This document shows positions 8,924 to 17,155 of a stretch of 64,000 nucleotides of DNA, one piece after another. The notes under the pieces were generated by a model that saw only the letters and a program-made list of their open reading frames with translations, was not told where the DNA came from and made no database searches. Source of the stretch: Streptomyces tendae (lineage in GTDB: Bacteria > Actinomycetota > Actinomycetes > Streptomycetales > Streptomycetaceae). Location of the stretch: positions 62,001 to 126,000 of the forward strand of contig NZ_CP043960.1 of assembly GCF_008632955.1 (NCBI RefSeq). Direction: 5' to 3'. The position numbers and the translations under genes were made by a program. Every line of letters starts with the position of its first letter. The stretch's first letter is position 1.

Positions 8924-10264
8924 ATGAACACTACCGAAGGTACCGGCCAGTACTACGCCGGCCGGCGTCGCTTCCTCGGAATGGCGGCAGGCGCCGTGGC
9001 CGCTACGCAGATCAGTCTGGGCGGTCAGGCCCACGCGGTGCCGGGAGGCGGGCTCGACGGTGATGCGGCGAGCACGCCGAAGCCGGTCCCCGGGGTCCGT
9101 CCCTTCCGGATCAAGGTTCCGCAGCGAGACATCAACGAACTACGGCGCCGGGTGAAGGCGACCCGCTGGCCCGACAGGGAGACGGTCGGCGATCGATCCC
9201 AGGGCGCTCAACTGGCCCGGCTGCGCCCGCTCGTCGAGTACTGGGGCAACGGTTACGACTGGCGCAAGATCGAGGCCAGGCTGAATGCCCTGCCGCAGTT
9301 CATCACCGAGATCGACGGGCTGGACATCCAGTTCGCCCACATCCGTTCACCGCACGCGAACGCTCTTCCGCTGCTGATGACGCACGGCTGGCCCGGCTCG
9401 ATCGTCGAACTGTTGAAGGTCATCGGTCCGCTGACCAATCCGACGGCCCACGGGGGGCGGGCCGAGGACGCCTTCCACCTCGTCCTTCCGACGCTGCCCG
9501 GCTACGGTTTCTCGGAGAAGCCGGCGACGACAGGGTGGAACCCGGCCCGGGTGGCGGGTGCGTTCCATGAGCTCATGCTCCGTCTGGGCTACGAGCGGTA
9601 CGTCTCCCAGGGAGGCGACTGGGGTGCCATCATCTCGGAACTGCTGGCGGTCCAGCGCCCGGAAGGACTCCTGGGCATCCACATCAACATGCCTGGAACG
9701 GTGCCACAGGACGTGCTCCGGCACCTTCGCAACTTCGACCCGGCGCCCCGCAGCCTCTCCGACCGCGAGAAGGTCGCCTACGACCGGCTGCTGCACTTCT
9801 ATCGCGACGGCTTCGGCTACGCCGCGATGATGAACCAGAGTGCGCAGACCATCGGGTACGCCCTCGCCGACTCTCCGGTCGCCATGGCGGCGTACTACTA
9901 CGACAAGTTCGCGGAGTGGACCGACTCCGGTGGCAAGCCGGAGAAGGTCCTGACCTACGACGAAATGCTCGACGCCATCTCGCTCTACTGGTTCACCAAC
10001 ACCGGTGCGTCCTCGTCGCGGCTGTACTGGGAGGGCGCGCAAGCGGGCGGTGGTCCCTTCGACGCCTTCGACATTCCTACCCTGCCCGTCGCGGTCACGG
10101 TGTTCCCGGGCGAGATCTACCGCGCGCCCCGCAGCTGGGGCGAGAAGGCCTTCGGCAATCTCGTGCACTGGAACGAAGTCGACAAGGGCGGCCACTTCGC
10201 CGCATGGGAGCAGCCGGAGCTGCTGTCGCGAGAGATCCGCACGGCCTTCAGGTCACTGCGTTAG
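8924..10264 (+). CDS. Tat-exported epoxide hydrolase (EHN family)
   Basis: This 446-residue protein has a Tat signal (AGRRRFLGMAAGAVAATQ, cleavage after QAHA). The epoxide-hydrolase N-terminal domain follows (PFRIKVPQRDINELRRRV, WPD at about residue 83), then the alpha/beta core. HGWPGSIVELL is the oxyanion loop, VSQGGDWGAIISEL the Asp nucleophile elbow and DKGGHFAAWEQPELL the catalytic His region. The length is typical of microsomal-type bacterial epoxide hydrolases plus a leader. The ATG has a strong AAAGGAG. It converts epoxides to diols, probably outside the membrane. It faces away from the related hydrolase at 7151-8218. Confidence 0.9.
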   Translation: MNTTEGTGQYYAGRRRFLGMAAGAVAATQISLGGQAHAVPGGGLDGDAASTPKPVPGVRPFRIKVPQRDINELRRRVKATRWPDRETVGDRSQGAQLARLRPLVEYWGNGYDWRKIEARLNALPQFITEIDGLDIQFAHIRSPHANALPLLMTHGWPGSIVELLKVIGPLTNPTAHGGRAEDAFHLVLPTLPGYGFSEKPATTGWNPARVAGAFHELMLRLGYERYVSQGGDWGAIISELLAVQRPEGLLGIHINMPGTVPQDVLRHLRNFDPAPRSLSDREKVAYDRLLHFYRDGFGYAAMMNQSAQTIGYALADSPVAMAAYYYDKFAEWTDSGGKPEKVLTYDEMLDAISLYWFTNTGASSSRLYWEGAQAGGGPFDAFDIPTLPVAVTVFPGEIYRAPRSWGEKAFGNLVHWNEVDKGGHFAAWEQPELLSREIRTAFRSLR

Positions 10265-10523
10265 CGCGGTCCCCGGGGAAGGCGGGAGGCGACCCGGGAG
10301 CACGGTGGCCGCAGGAGGACATGCCGAGCGACCTGCCCACCATGATGAGAGGGCCGTCGCCCCTTCTCTCCGGGAAGCGAGGACGGGGCGTGCCGGCCGT
10401 GGCTGACGCGCAACGCCGGTCCTCAGGGGCGGCGTTGGGCCGCGCCGGGCGCCTGTGGCCCGGGCGCCCCTCTGACCCGGCTTATCCGGTGCCGTGCCCG
10501 CCCGCCCTTCGGGAAACTGTTCG

Positions 10524-11222
10524 TCATTGGTCCGATCGTTTGTCCATGGGCGTCGAGAGAGCGGCCTTGGCGGCTCGAGTCTGCTCGTCCGCCAGGACTT
10601 CGAGCCGGTCGTGCTTCAGCGCGTCCATGGTCAAGGCGGCCACCAGCTCAGGACTGATCTTCGGGGCGTCGGTCCAGGCACTGAGGTCGGTGTCCACGAA
10701 CCCGGTGTGCACTCCGATCACCAGGGTGCCCTGGGCGTGCAGGCCCTTGCGCAGAGCGTCTGTCAGAGACCACTGCGCGGCCTTGGACGCCGCGTAACCG
10801 GGGAACTGGGGCTGACCGACCCAGGACGCCAGCGAGAGCATGTTGACGACGGCGCCCCCTCCCTTGCGGGCCAGGACGGGTGCGAAGGCCCGGGCCACCG
10901 CCCAGGTGCCGAAGTAGTTGACATCCATGGCCTGTCGGGCGCCGTCGAAAGGGCCGGTCAGAAGCTGGGTACCGGGTGCACCGACACCCGCGTTGTTGAT
11001 CACGATGGAGACGTCGTCCGCCAGCTCCGCGGCGGCGGCAACACTGTTCGCATCGGTGACGTCAAGTCGCAGCGGCACGACGTCGGCATCCGTCACGGCG
11101 GCCGGGTTTCGCGCGGCCGCGTACACCTTCCCGGCCCCCTGGTCCAGCAGGGCCCGGGCGAAGGCGCGACCGATGCCGCGATTGGCTCCCGTCACCAGAG
11201 CGACTGCTCCCTTGATCTCCAT
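10524..11222 (-). CDS. Short-chain dehydrogenase/reductase
   Basis: This 232-residue classical SDR has cofactor motif VTGANRGIGRA near residue 10, NNAGVG, NMLSLAS for the catalytic Ser and GYAASKAA for the Tyr-Lys pair, so the active site looks complete. An LDVTD segment after strand 3 and the arginine in the fingerprint favour NADP(H). The substrate is unknown. The ATG at 11222 follows AAGGGG. A CTTGAC-centred motif-A site at 11416-11434, about 200 bp upstream, suggests control with the other motif-A loci. Confidence 0.88.
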   Translation of the reverse strand: MEIKGAVALVTGANRGIGRAFARALLDQGAGKVYAAARNPAAVTDADVVPLRLDVTDANSVAAAAELADDVSIVINNAGVGAPGTQLLTGPFDGARQAMDVNYFGTWAVARAFAPVLARKGGGAVVNMLSLASWVGQPQFPGYAASKAAQWSLTDALRKGLHAQGTLVIGVHTGFVDTDLSAWTDAPKISPELVAALTMDALKHDRLEVLADEQTRAAKAALSTPMDKRSDQ

Positions 11223-11415
11223 GGTTCGTCCCCTTGATGCACGTTCGAACCGGACGTGCGCTCGACATGTGTTGACGCCGGCCCGACAGCGGAGTGCGGG
11301 TGCGGACGGCGCCTTCGCCCGTGGTGACCGGTATGAGTGGTGAGACTGGCGGCCGCGGTCCGGCCCCGAGGTATGCGGGCGCCGGATCTGCGCGGGTTAG
11401 GCTAACACTTAGGTT

Positions 11416-11434
11416 TATATTCGCAAGTCAAGTA
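11416..11434. promoter_or_regulatory. Motif-A site upstream of SDR 10524-11222
   Basis: Read on the minus strand it is TACTTGACTTGCGAATATA, nearly the same as the site at 49286 (TGCTTGACTTGGCAAATAT). It lies about 200 bp upstream of the SDR start. Confidence 0.45.
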
Positions 11435-11584
11435 CATGTCGACAGTAGCCCTGCTCCGGGACGAAGCGGAACCATCTGAATTGCAAAAGGGAAGCCAAGG
11501 TGGCAGTCAGGTGGCCTGAACGGCCGGAGATGTGCCGCCGCATACGGCCGGGGGTGGGCGTTGACTGCCAAGCAGTATCTGTCC

Positions 11585-11640
11585 GTGAGCCGTGAGCCGT
11601 GAGCCGTGAGCCGTGAGCCGTGAGCCGTGAGCCGTGAGGC
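11585..11640. repeat. Seven-base tandem repeat, 8 units
   Basis: The unit GTGAGCC is repeated seven times without error and then once as GTGAGGC. It lies in non-coding DNA between an SDR and a DsbA-like gene. Because 7 is not a multiple of 3, all three frames read through it identically shifted. It is a likely site of slippage variation and is not a CRISPR array, as it has no spacers. Confidence 0.95.
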
Positions 11641-11869
11641 GGGGGCGTCCGGCGAAGTCTGCGGACGCGACACGGGGTCACGTATAGCTGACCGGTCACC
11701 TACGAGGTAGTGTGAGTGGGTCGGTCTGTCCGGCCCGGCGGCGCCGAGTCGCTCATCCGGCCGCGCACCTGAACAGCCCGCCCGTATCCGATCCCCCTCT
11801 GACGGCCGCCGCCTGTTGTTGCGGGCGCGGGCGACAAGAGCCGGGCCGCAGCAGCCCTTGGAGTTTCCC

Positions 11870-12526
11870 TTGAACACAGCCGAGACCTCAGCCGCATCGC
11901 CCAGCACCGTGGAGTTCTGGTTCGATCCCGTATGTCCGTGGACCTGGCTGACCTCCCGCTGGATGCTGGAAGTGGCCGCGCTCCGGCCCGTCCGGGTGTC
12001 CTGGAACGTCATGAGCCTCTCCGTCCTGAACGAGAACCGGCTGGACGAGCTGCCGGAACGCATCCGCGTCCTGATGGGCGAGGCCTGGGCGCCGGTGAGG
12101 GTCCTGACCGCCGCGAGACTGCAGCACGGTCCCGAGGTGCTCGAACCCCTCTACACCGCGCTCGGTACCCGCTACCACCTTCGACAGCAGCCCAAGGACC
12201 GGGCGACGCTGGAGGCCGCCCTGCGGGACGTGGGACTGCCCGTGGGCCTTGCCGACGAGGGCGACGGGGACCGGTACGACGATGAGCTGCGTGCGTCTCA
12301 CCACAGGGGCATCACCCTGGTCGGCCAGGACGTCGGCAGCCCGATCATCGCCGTTCCCGGACCCGATGAGGCCGGCGACCCGGTCGCGTTCTTCGGGCCC
12401 GTCGTGAGTCCCGCGCCCAGAGGAGCGGTGGCGGCGCGATTGTGGGACGGTGTGCTCGCCGCAGCTACCACGCCGGGCTTCTACGAGATCAAGCGCACAC
12501 GGGCAGGCAGCCCGGATTTCGGCTGA
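11870..12526 (+). CDS. DsbA-like mycothiol-dependent nitroreductase family protein
   Basis: This 218-residue thioredoxin-fold protein carries VEFWFDPVCPWTWLTSRW with a single active-site Cys (C22 in a CPW context). It matches actinobacterial Rv2466c-type mycothiol-dependent nitroreductases. A cis-Pro region SPIIAVPGPDEAGD follows and a C-terminal helix ends the fold. Such proteins use mycothiol to reduce nitro compounds or disulfides in the cytoplasm and respond to oxidative stress. The TTG at 11870 is chosen because GGAG lies 6 nt upstream and the family N-terminus begins there; an earlier TTG gives an unlikely leader. It is a single gene, convergent with the PLP enzyme. Confidence 0.85.
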   Translation: MNTAETSAASPSTVEFWFDPVCPWTWLTSRWMLEVAALRPVRVSWNVMSLSVLNENRLDELPERIRVLMGEAWAPVRVLTAARLQHGPEVLEPLYTALGTRYHLRQQPKDRATLEAALRDVGLPVGLADEGDGDRYDDELRASHHRGITLVGQDVGSPIIAVPGPDEAGDPVAFFGPVVSPAPRGAVAARLWDGVLAAATTPGFYEIKRTRAGSPDFG

Positions 12527-12679
12527 TCCGCGCAGGTGCCTTCCAGAAGTCCGCGTAGCGGGCCCGTGCCGGACGCTCGGCACACCGCCCGGCACCAGGC
12601 GGCCGGTCGCCCGGCGGACCTTCCTGCACCCCGGGCTCCCGGCACCGCCCCCGGCCGCCGGACGGATGCATGTCCGGCG

Positions 12680-13681
12680 TCAGGGAGTGAGACTCCGCGA
12701 GGCCAGGTCGGCCGCGGTCGCCTCGAGTGCGCCGGAGTGCCCGAACAGACCGGGCAGGCCGCCGGTGTGCAGGAAGACGGTGCGCCGGCCGGGCGTGATG
12801 TCGCCGTCGGCCACAGCCGCGATCAGACCGGCCACGGCCCTTCCCGTGTACACGGGGTCGAGCGCGATCCCCTCGCTGCGAGCGGTCCGGTTCATGGCGT
12901 CCATGACCGGTGCGGCCAACGTGCTGTAACTCTCCCCGACCTGATCCATGCGCAGCCGCAGCGAGTCCGGCGCGAGGGGGGCGCCGGACAACTCGGAGGC
13001 CAGTGTGGCCACGGCTCCGGCTGGATCGCTCACCGCACCGCAGTGGACGCCGAGAACCCGCCGGGCGCCGAGCGCGTGCACGAGACCGGCCATGGTGCCG
13101 CCGGACCCCACGGCGACGACCACGGTGTCCAGGCCGGGGTCCTGCATGAGCAACTCGTGGCCACAGGAGGCGTAACCGCGGGCTCCCAGCGCGCTGGAGC
13201 CACCGAAGGGGATGACGGCCGGCAGGGCTCCCTCGGCCCGCAGCCGTGAGGCGACCTCCTCGGCCGCGGCGGTGAGTGCCGGACCGTCGACGGCGCCGGC
13301 CCACACGCAGGTCGCGCCGAACAGCGCGTCCAGGGCGAGGTTGCCCTGGGCCGCGATGTCGGGAGTACCCGCCAGCACCAGCACGGTCTCCAGGCCGAGA
13401 CGCGCACCGGCGGCCGCGGTCAGCCGGGCGTGGTTGCTCTGGGGCGCGCCGGTCGTCACCAGATGGGTGGCTCCCTCGGCGACCGCCGCACCGCACAGCC
13501 ACTCGAGCTTGCGGATCTTGTTGCCGCCGCCGCCCAGCCCCACGAGGTCGTCGCGCTTGATCCACAGGTCTTCGGCACCGAGACCGAGTGACTCGGCCAG
13601 TCGCGGCATGGGCTCCAGCGGGGTCGGCCAGGTGCCGAGCCGGACGGGCCGGGAAACATCACTCAGGGAGGTCATGATCAT
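12680..13681 (-). CDS. D-cysteine desulfhydrase / ACC deaminase-like PLP enzyme
   Basis: This 333-residue fold-type II PLP enzyme has LWIKRDDLVGLGGGGNKIRK, where the NK lysine should bind PLP, then TTGAPQSNHAR and the glycine-rich phosphate loop VAVGSGGTMAGL. The C-terminal FLHTGGLPGLF is the usual signature. These features fit D-cysteine desulfhydrase or 1-aminocyclopropane-1-carboxylate deaminase; I favour the desulfhydrase because the family is so named in most bacteria. The first ATG follows AAGGAG by 7 nt; an ATG two codons later is possible. It lies beside a decayed carbohydrate gene with no clear partner. Confidence 0.87.
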   Translation of the reverse strand: MIMTSLSDVSRPVRLGTWPTPLEPMPRLAESLGLGAEDLWIKRDDLVGLGGGGNKIRKLEWLCGAAVAEGATHLVTTGAPQSNHARLTAAAGARLGLETVLVLAGTPDIAAQGNLALDALFGATCVWAGAVDGPALTAAAEEVASRLRAEGALPAVIPFGGSSALGARGYASCGHELLMQDPGLDTVVVAVGSGGTMAGLVHALGARRVLGVHCGAVSDPAGAVATLASELSGAPLAPDSLRLRMDQVGESYSTLAAPVMDAMNRTARSEGIALDPVYTGRAVAGLIAAVADGDITPGRRTVFLHTGGLPGLFGHSGALEATAADLASRSLTP

Positions 13682-13744
13682 ATGATCGCTCCTTCAGCGC
13701 TCCTCGCGTACCCACCGGGCTGTGGCGATGGCATCACGCGATCA

Positions 13745-14155
13745 GGACGAGGGGTCGTCCCGCTCCTGCTCCAGCGCTGTGCGCAGGGCCAGGGAGTGGC
13801 GGCCGCCCAGGCCTGCGGTGAGCAGGAGTGGGGGTACGGAACCGGACCAGCGGAGGCCGAGCGGCCGTAGCCCGCGAGAACCTCGGGCAGGCGGTATCCG
13901 TGCCCGGCCGCCGCTGCGACGAGCCTCTCGGTGAGAGTCCGCAGCTCGTCGGCGAGACCCTGACGGGCGAGCCCGAGGGCGATGATCGCGTTGTCGTGGG
14001 GTCGCTGATCCGCGAGGGTGCGGATCGTCGCCCACCTGAGGAACCGTGCTCGTCCAGTCCGCCGTCGGTGAGGATCCAGTCGACGGCACGCCGTGCGTGC
14101 GTCTCACCGTCGGCGTCGAGGCGAAGGTGCCGCTCGCCGTCGTGAGCGAGATCAC
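13745..14155 (-). pseudogene. Remnant of glycogen-debranching amylo-alpha-1,6-glucosidase
   Basis: On the minus strand, one frame without a start reads WATIRTLADQRPHDNAIIALG, ARQGLADELRTLTERL, then HGYRLPEVLAGYGRS and VPYPHSCSPQAWAAAT. This matches the C-terminal six-hairpin part of bacterial amylo-alpha-1,6-glucosidase (RLPELF...PVPYP..CSPQAWAAG). A neighbouring frame upstream holds HARRAVDWILTDGGLDEHG, another family-like piece, so at least one frameshift separates them. Most of the roughly 700-residue gene is missing, replaced by the flavoprotein gene at 14270. This is a decayed fragment. Confidence 0.7.
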
Positions 14156-14269
14156 GGTGGCGGGCGGTTCCCGCCACGGACGGGTGCGCAGGCGCGCCCT
14201 TGGTGTCCCGCCCGACTCCGCCGTCCACCCGGTCCTGCGCCCGCGAGGGGCGGGCGCGGCCGGTGCGTC

Positions 14270-15382
14270 TCATCCACTGGCCCGTCCCAGCAGCTTCTGC
14301 GTCGCCGGTACCGCGAGGTGCTTGCTCTTCAGTACCGAGGTGGCCTTGTTGCCCAGTACGAGGACGTCGCGGCCGAGCGCCGGCAGAAGAGTGGTGCCGC
14401 CGTCCGGACCCAACGGTACGGAGAAGGCGCGTACCGGGGCGGGCTTGTAGGGACGCGGCATGATGCCATGCCTGCCGTGGTCCAGCAGGACGCGAATGTT
14501 GTGGGCCGTGGCCTCCCCCTGTGCGACGGCCGACGGACTGAGCTTCGCCTCCGACACGTCGTTGACGTCGCCGATCGCGAAGATGTCCCGCTGCCCCCGG
14601 ACTCGCAGGTACTCGTCCACCGTGACGCGGCCGCGCTCGTCGAGCCACGCCCCCAGCCCCGCGAGCCGGAGCCAGAGCGTGTTGGGTGTGGTGCCCGTAG
14701 TCCAGAACACCACGTCCGCGTCCAGGGAGTTCCCCGCCTGGTCCTGCAACCGCATGCCGGCGCCGCCCGCGGAGGAGACGAAGGTGTCGAGGAGCACACG
14801 CACATGGTGTCGCTCCAGCCAGGCACACGCCCGCCGGCCCATCCGTCCGGTGCCGTTGTGGGAGAGCAGCCTCTGTCCGGAGTGCGCCAGGGTGACTGTG
14901 GCTCGGGGGTTGGCCAGCCGCAGTTCCGCGGACAGCTCCACACCCGAGGGACCGCCTCCGATCACCAGCATGCTGCGCGCCCCGGCGACGCGGCGCTGGT
15001 GACCGCGGAAGGACGCCGCGGCTTCGGCGACGGTGCTCCCCGTGAAACGCGCGGGCTCCTGGTAGTCGGCGCCGGTGGCGATCACGAGCACGTCGTACGA
15101 CACCGTCTGGCCGGTGGCGAGCACGACCCGGCGGTGTTCCGGTTCGATGCGCACCGCCTTGTTCCTCACGACACGGCCGTTTCCCAGGAGCGAGTCGTAC
15201 GGAATGAAAGGGGAGTGGGTCCATCCGGTGTCGACGCTCGCCCGCAACGAGGCGATGCGGTGGAAGAACACCTCTTTGAGGTCGATCAAGGTGACGTCGG
15301 TGTCCGCGTCCAGTTCGCGTGCGAGGCGGACGCCGGCGTACCCACCACCGACGATGACGACGTGCCGGGTGTTCGTGGCCAT
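14270..15382 (-). CDS. FAD-dependent pyridine-nucleotide oxidoreductase (NDH-2-like)
   Basis: This 370-residue two-dinucleotide-binding flavoprotein has HVVIVGGGYAGVRLARELDA for FAD at the N-terminus, VLVIATGADY, a second Rossmann motif MLVIGGGPSGVELSAEL for NAD(P)H, and IFAIGDVNDV near the C-terminus for FAD. It resembles type II NADH dehydrogenases and AIF/FSP1-like quinone reductases. Its function is probably cytoplasmic or membrane-peripheral quinone reduction. An ATG at 15382 directly precedes the FAD motif; upstream codons give an improbable leader. The DoxX-like membrane protein next upstream on the same strand fits a quinone or thiol redox role, but 336 bp separate them. Confidence 0.88.
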   Translation of the reverse strand: MATNTRHVVIVGGGYAGVRLARELDADTDVTLIDLKEVFFHRIASLRASVDTGWTHSPFIPYDSLLGNGRVVRNKAVRIEPEHRRVVLATGQTVSYDVLVIATGADYQEPARFTGSTVAEAAASFRGHQRRVAGARSMLVIGGGPSGVELSAELRLANPRATVTLAHSGQRLLSHNGTGRMGRRACAWLERHHVRVLLDTFVSSAGGAGMRLQDQAGNSLDADVVFWTTGTTPNTLWLRLAGLGAWLDERGRVTVDEYLRVRGQRDIFAIGDVNDVSEAKLSPSAVAQGEATAHNIRVLLDHGRHGIMPRPYKPAPVRAFSVPLGPDGGTTLLPALGRDVLVLGNKATSVLKSKHLAVPATQKLLGRASG

Positions 15383-15718
15383 GATCAGCGTGCTTCCTTC
15401 GGCTCGGACCGAGGGCTTCGGCCCATCGGTGATGCGGCACATGGTCTTCGGACGAAGCGGTTGATCGCCCGGACACACTCCACAGGTTCGGAGGCCGGTC
15501 GCCTCTCGGTACGGGGGCGGTGCCGGTCCGGCGTGGCCGATCTCCGGTCGGCCTCATGAGGCCGATCCGTCGGGCAGGGCGGATACGGCGCGCTCGTCCA
15601 GTCCGTGCGCGTGCGAAAGGGACGCACGCGCGATGGCGTACGCCCCTTCGGGCACAGATCCGGCTCCATGGGACGGCGCTGAGTGGCGGCCGTCAAGCCC
15701 GTGGCGGACGCGAGCGGG
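15383..15718. other. Intergenic gap between flavoprotein and DoxX genes
   Basis: I see no gene or clear operator in these 336 bases. The promoter of the 14270-15382 gene must lie here. Confidence 0.4.
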
Positions 15719-16087
15719 TCACTGCGAGGCGGCCAGGGTCACTCCTGCCGCCACGGCCAGGAGGGAGAACAGAACGGGGGCCGTCGCGGCTCCACGGGAC
15801 GCGGCGTCCGCGTAGTCGCCCCACTTCACGTGGTACCCGATCGCGCCCAGCATCACGGCAAGCATGCCGGCGGCGGCGGCGATGCCCAGCGGCTGCCACC
15901 AGATACCCGCGATGAGTCCTGTCCCCGCGGCCACCTCGGACACGCCGATGAGCCGGACGAGACCGGCACTGAGGCCCTTGGCCATGAGTTCGTCCGGCAC
16001 ACTGCCCTTGAGCTGCGCCTTCGGTGCGCCCGCGGCGAGGGAGGCAAGGGCGAGGAGAACGCTGAGGATGACAGCGGCGATGTACAC
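15719..16087 (-). CDS. DoxX-family membrane protein
   Basis: This 122-residue integral membrane protein has four hydrophobic helices: IAAVILSVLLALASLAAG, then a GVSEVAAGTGLIAGIW helix, a PLGIAAAAGMLAVMLGAIGY helix, and ATAPVLFSLLAVAAGVTLAA. The KxxG...RLIGVSEVAAG pattern and size are typical of DoxX-like proteins, which associate with quinone- or thiol-linked redox reactions in actinobacteria. Translation should start at GTG 16087 with AAAGGA upstream; longer frames add an arginine-rich leader without a ribosome-binding site. Confidence 0.85.
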   Translation of the reverse strand: MYIAAVILSVLLALASLAAGAPKAQLKGSVPDELMAKGLSAGLVRLIGVSEVAAGTGLIAGIWWQPLGIAAAAGMLAVMLGAIGYHVKWGDYADAASRGAATAPVLFSLLAVAAGVTLAASQ

Positions 16088-16575
16088 GGTGGTCCTTTGT
16101 CGATGAAGTCGAACGGCTGAGGTGGCCGCGTCGGGTGTGAAGGCGTTCGCCCAGGTGGGGCGGGCTGTGTGGTGCGACCCACGGACTGTGGTCAGCGGTG
16201 TGCAGCGTGAACGCCCGGATCTGCCGGAGCGGGCGCTGCGTCGGAATCCCTTCCCGGCCGTGTGAAACCTGGCGGCGGGGCGGGGCGTCACAGTTCTGGC
16301 GCAGGGTGCGGATGGTGTGACGGTCCGGATGTCGCACCCGCCGACACGTGCGCCGACGGAAACTCACGGCCGGTCAAGGCACACGTCCGGCCGTGACCGA
16401 AGGGCGGAGCAGGCAGCGCCCAGCCTCCCAGGGTGAACGGCTGTGCCCTCGACGTCCCTCTTCCGGCACCGCGGGAGGGCCGTCTTCCGTGAGACGGCCC
16501 TCCCGGCCCGGATGTGAGGTGGAAACGAGTCCCGCCTACCCCCGGGCTTCGGCACTCGCAGGTTCTATGGAGCCG
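16088..16575. other. Intergenic gap with terminator
   Basis: It holds the strong hairpin at 16473-16504 and otherwise no recognisable gene; short frames are arginine-rich shadows. Confidence 0.45.
16473..16504 (-). terminator. Hairpin terminator after FMN reductase gene
   Basis: GGGAGGGCCGTC, an 8-base loop, then GACGGCCCTCCC is a perfect 12-bp stem. It lies 72 bp beyond the stop of the minus-strand gene ending at 16576. No U-tract is seen, as is usual in Streptomyces. Confidence 0.75.
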
Positions 16576-17136
16576 TCAGGCGGCACGCAGCGGGGCGAGA
16601 GCCTTGCTCCACGCCAGGACCTGGTCCAGAGTGGCGCCCAGGGCGTCGACCTGGTGGTCTCCGGGCTTGAGAACGCTGAAGTTCTCGAAGTCGTGGAACA
16701 GCGACAGTCCGACCTGGGCGCGCACGTCGGCCATCTGCAGTTCGCCGGCGACGAGACGGAGGTGCTCGACCGCGCGGGCACCGCCCATGGCGCCGTAGCT
16801 GACGAACCCGACCGCCTTGTTGTTCCACTCCGCGAAGAGGTAGTCGATCGCGTTCTTCAGCACGCCGGACGTCGAGTGGTTGTACTCGGGCGTCACCATG
16901 ATGAAGCCGTCGAAGGAAGCGATCTTGCGCGCCCACTCCTGGGTGTGCGGCTGGGAGTACTGGCCCATCGACGGCGGAAGCGCCTCGTCGAGGTGCGGAA
17001 GCTTGTAGTCGAGCAGGTCGACGAGCTCGTACTCGGCGTCGCCGCGCTTGGTGGCGACGTCGAGCACCCAGCGGGCCACAGCCTCGCCGTTACGGCCGGG
17101 ACGGGTGCTGCCGAGGATAATGCCGATCTTGGTCAT
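16576..17136 (-). CDS. NADPH-dependent FMN reductase
   Basis: This 186-residue flavodoxin-fold protein begins KIGIILGSTRPGRNGEAVA, the FMN-phosphate loop. FIMVTPEYNHSTSGVLKNAID is the TPEYN flavin-binding signature, and VSYGAMGGARAVEHLR follows. It belongs to the chromate/azo/quinone reductase-type NAD(P)H:FMN reductases, which are cytoplasmic. ATG lies behind AAGGG. The promoter carries two motif-A-like sites (17185-17228), one almost identical to the cupin/aldehyde dehydrogenase sites, so quinone- or oxidant-responsive MarR control is likely. Confidence 0.92.
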   Translation of the reverse strand: MTKIGIILGSTRPGRNGEAVARWVLDVATKRGDAEYELVDLLDYKLPHLDEALPPSMGQYSQPHTQEWARKIASFDGFIMVTPEYNHSTSGVLKNAIDYLFAEWNNKAVGFVSYGAMGGARAVEHLRLVAGELQMADVRAQVGLSLFHDFENFSVLKPGDHQVDALGATLDQVLAWSKALAPLRAA

Positions 17137-17155
17137 GCCGAGCCCTTCTTGGAGG

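Larger units (their letters stand above)
11223..11869. other. Intergenic region with motif-A site and 7-mer repeat
   Basis: No gene is recognised in these 647 bases. They contain the SDR promoter region with motif-A at 11416, a TTAGGCTAAC stretch at 11397-11406, and the GTGAGCC repeat at 11585-11640. Open frames here are low-complexity read-throughs of the repeat. Confidence 0.5.

Noticed and set aside
11397..11415. DtxR/IdeR iron box (TTAGGCTAAC)
   Set aside because: Only the left half fits the 19-bp iron-box consensus; the right half does not match.
11585..11640. Possible CRISPR-like array
   Set aside because: It is a head-to-tail 7-base repeat without spacers; no cas genes are present.
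13734..15557. 607-residue minus-strand open frame
   Set aside because: It is a shadow of the FAD oxidoreductase (14270-15382) and debranching remnant; it is Arg/Pro/His-rich with no family motifs.
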